In this document: positions 63,404 to 64,000 of the stretch, in pieces
How positions within the stretch are numbered: the first letter of the stretch is position 1
How the letters are laid out: each line of letters opens with the position of its first letter
Source: Seonamhaeicola sp. ML3
GTDB taxonomy: Bacteria; Bacteroidota; Bacteroidia; Flavobacteriales; Flavobacteriaceae
Assembly: GCF_023273855.1 (NCBI RefSeq)
Contig: NZ_CP096884.1
Location: 2,604,001 to 2,668,000 of the forward strand
Length of the DNA: 64,000 nucleotides
Reading direction: 5' to 3'
Notes under the pieces: generated by a model
The model's input: only the letters and a program-made list of their open reading frames with translations
What the model was told of the DNA's origin: nothing
The model's database searches: none
Translations under genes and position numbers: made by a program

Positions 63404-64000
63404 ATGCAACGCGACGAACAAATTTTTGAACTTATTGAAGCTGAAAAAGAGCGTCAATTACACGGTATAGAACTTATCGCCTCAGAAAACTTTGTTAGCG
63501 ACCAAGTTATGGAAGCAGCAGGTTCTGTTTTAACTAATAAATATGCCGAAGGATACCCTGGAAAGCGTTATTATGGCGGTTGTGAAGTGGTTGATGAAAT
63601 TGAACAATTAGCTATAGATAGAGCAAAAGAATTGTTTGGTGCCGAATATGTTAATGTACAGCCACACTCTGGTAGTCAGGCTAACACCGCAGTTTTTGCA
63701 GCTTGTATCAAACCAGGAGATAAGATTTTAGGTTTCGACCTTTCTCATGGTGGGCATTTAACTCATGGGTCTCCTGTAAACTTTTCCGGTAAATTATACA
63801 ACCCTGTGTTTTATGGCGTAGAAGAGGAAACAGGTGTTTTAAATTACGATAAAATTCAAGAGATTGCTACTGCAGAGCAACCAAAATTAATTATTGCTGG
63901 GGCTTCTGCATATTCTCGAGACATAGATTTCAAGCGTTTTAGAGAAATAGCCGATAGTGTTGGTGCCATTTTAATGGCAGATATTTCGCATCCAGCAGGA
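63404..64000 (+). CDS. glyA: serine hydroxymethyltransferase GlyA, N-terminal part
   Basis: It interconverts serine and glycine with tetrahydrofolate, using PLP. The ATG at 63404 begins [32 protein letters not shown]; the frame runs off the window end after 199 codons. Motifs are [57 protein letters not shown] and ADISHPAG, all standard for GlyA. The PLP Lys lies beyond the window. Confidence 0.97.
   Translation, partial: MQRDEQIFELIEAEKERQLHGIELIASENFVSDQVMEAAGSVLTNKYAEGYPGKRYYGGCEVVDEIEQLAIDRAKELFGAEYVNVQPHSGSQANTAVFAACIKPGDKILGFDLSHGGHLTHGSPVNFSGKLYNPVFYGVEEETGVLNYDKIQEIATAEQPKLIIAGASAYSRDIDFKRFREIADSVGAILMADISHPAG

Overview
This window is chromosomal DNA from a marine-type member of the Flavobacteriaceae (Bacteroidota). 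The evidence is low GC, promoters with the TAnnTTTG -7 element, few Shine-Dalgarno sequences, type IX secretion C-terminal domains, a PorP/SprF protein, a SusD lipoprotein, YtxJ, and intergenic palindromic repeats of the kind seen across flavobacterial genomes. I saw no phage, insertion sequence, CRISPR array, rRNA or tRNA. The window opens inside a YVTN beta-propeller gene and closes inside glyA.

Layout. (1) 0-5.9 kb: an rmlACDB dTDP-L-rhamnose operon flanked by two paralogous beta-propeller genes, then a hypothetical gene and a short Hsp20. (2) 5.9-13.0 kb, minus strand: a molybdenum-cofactor operon running moeA, modE-like, a TSUP permease, mobA, moaD, moeB-rhodanese, moaE, a four-helix-bundle gene, a moaC-moaB fusion and moaA. 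(3) 13.1-19.4 kb, divergent from it: a periplasmic nitrate reductase operon (napD-like, napA, a four-heme napB, a tetraheme lipoprotein, a four-cluster Fe-S protein and an NrfD-type membrane subunit). (4) 19.4-23.5 kb: a secreted PKD protein and its SprF-like partner. (5) 23.7-28.3 kb: an FNR-like oxygen sensor, then a five-gene operon of globin, heme lipoprotein, bis-heme b membrane protein, FAD/2Fe-2S reductase and pentaheme cytochrome. (6) 28.5-34.4 kb: a nitrate-type ABC transporter (NrtABCD-like) and an outer-membrane porin. (7) 34.8-64 kb: housekeeping and accessory genes. These include an orphan GC-richer SusD, a transglutaminase-like protein, ComM/YifB, a propeller with a sorting domain, a tricorn-like protease, 5-oxoprolinase PxpABC, deoD/deoC with a degenerate deoC paralogue, a TetR/thioesterase pair with matching operators, ClpB, an RluA-type enzyme, fumarylacetoacetase and glyA.

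Blocks 2, 3, 5 and 6 read as one nitrate-respiration island. Cofactor synthesis, enzyme, sensor, nitrogen-oxide or redox handling, uptake and porin are all present. They appear tied together by FNR-like palindromes centred about 34-38 bases upstream of the last base of a TAnnTTTG element, the class II activator position. Two of the operons also carry the palindrome TAAGTAT-N2-ATACTTA just after the -7 element, where a repressor would sit. The strongest candidate for an undescribed system is the globin operon. It looks like a split NADPH-oxidase/ferric-reductase-type electron conduit joined to a globin and to periplasmic multiheme cytochromes. Functions are inferred from reading the proteins; no searches were run.
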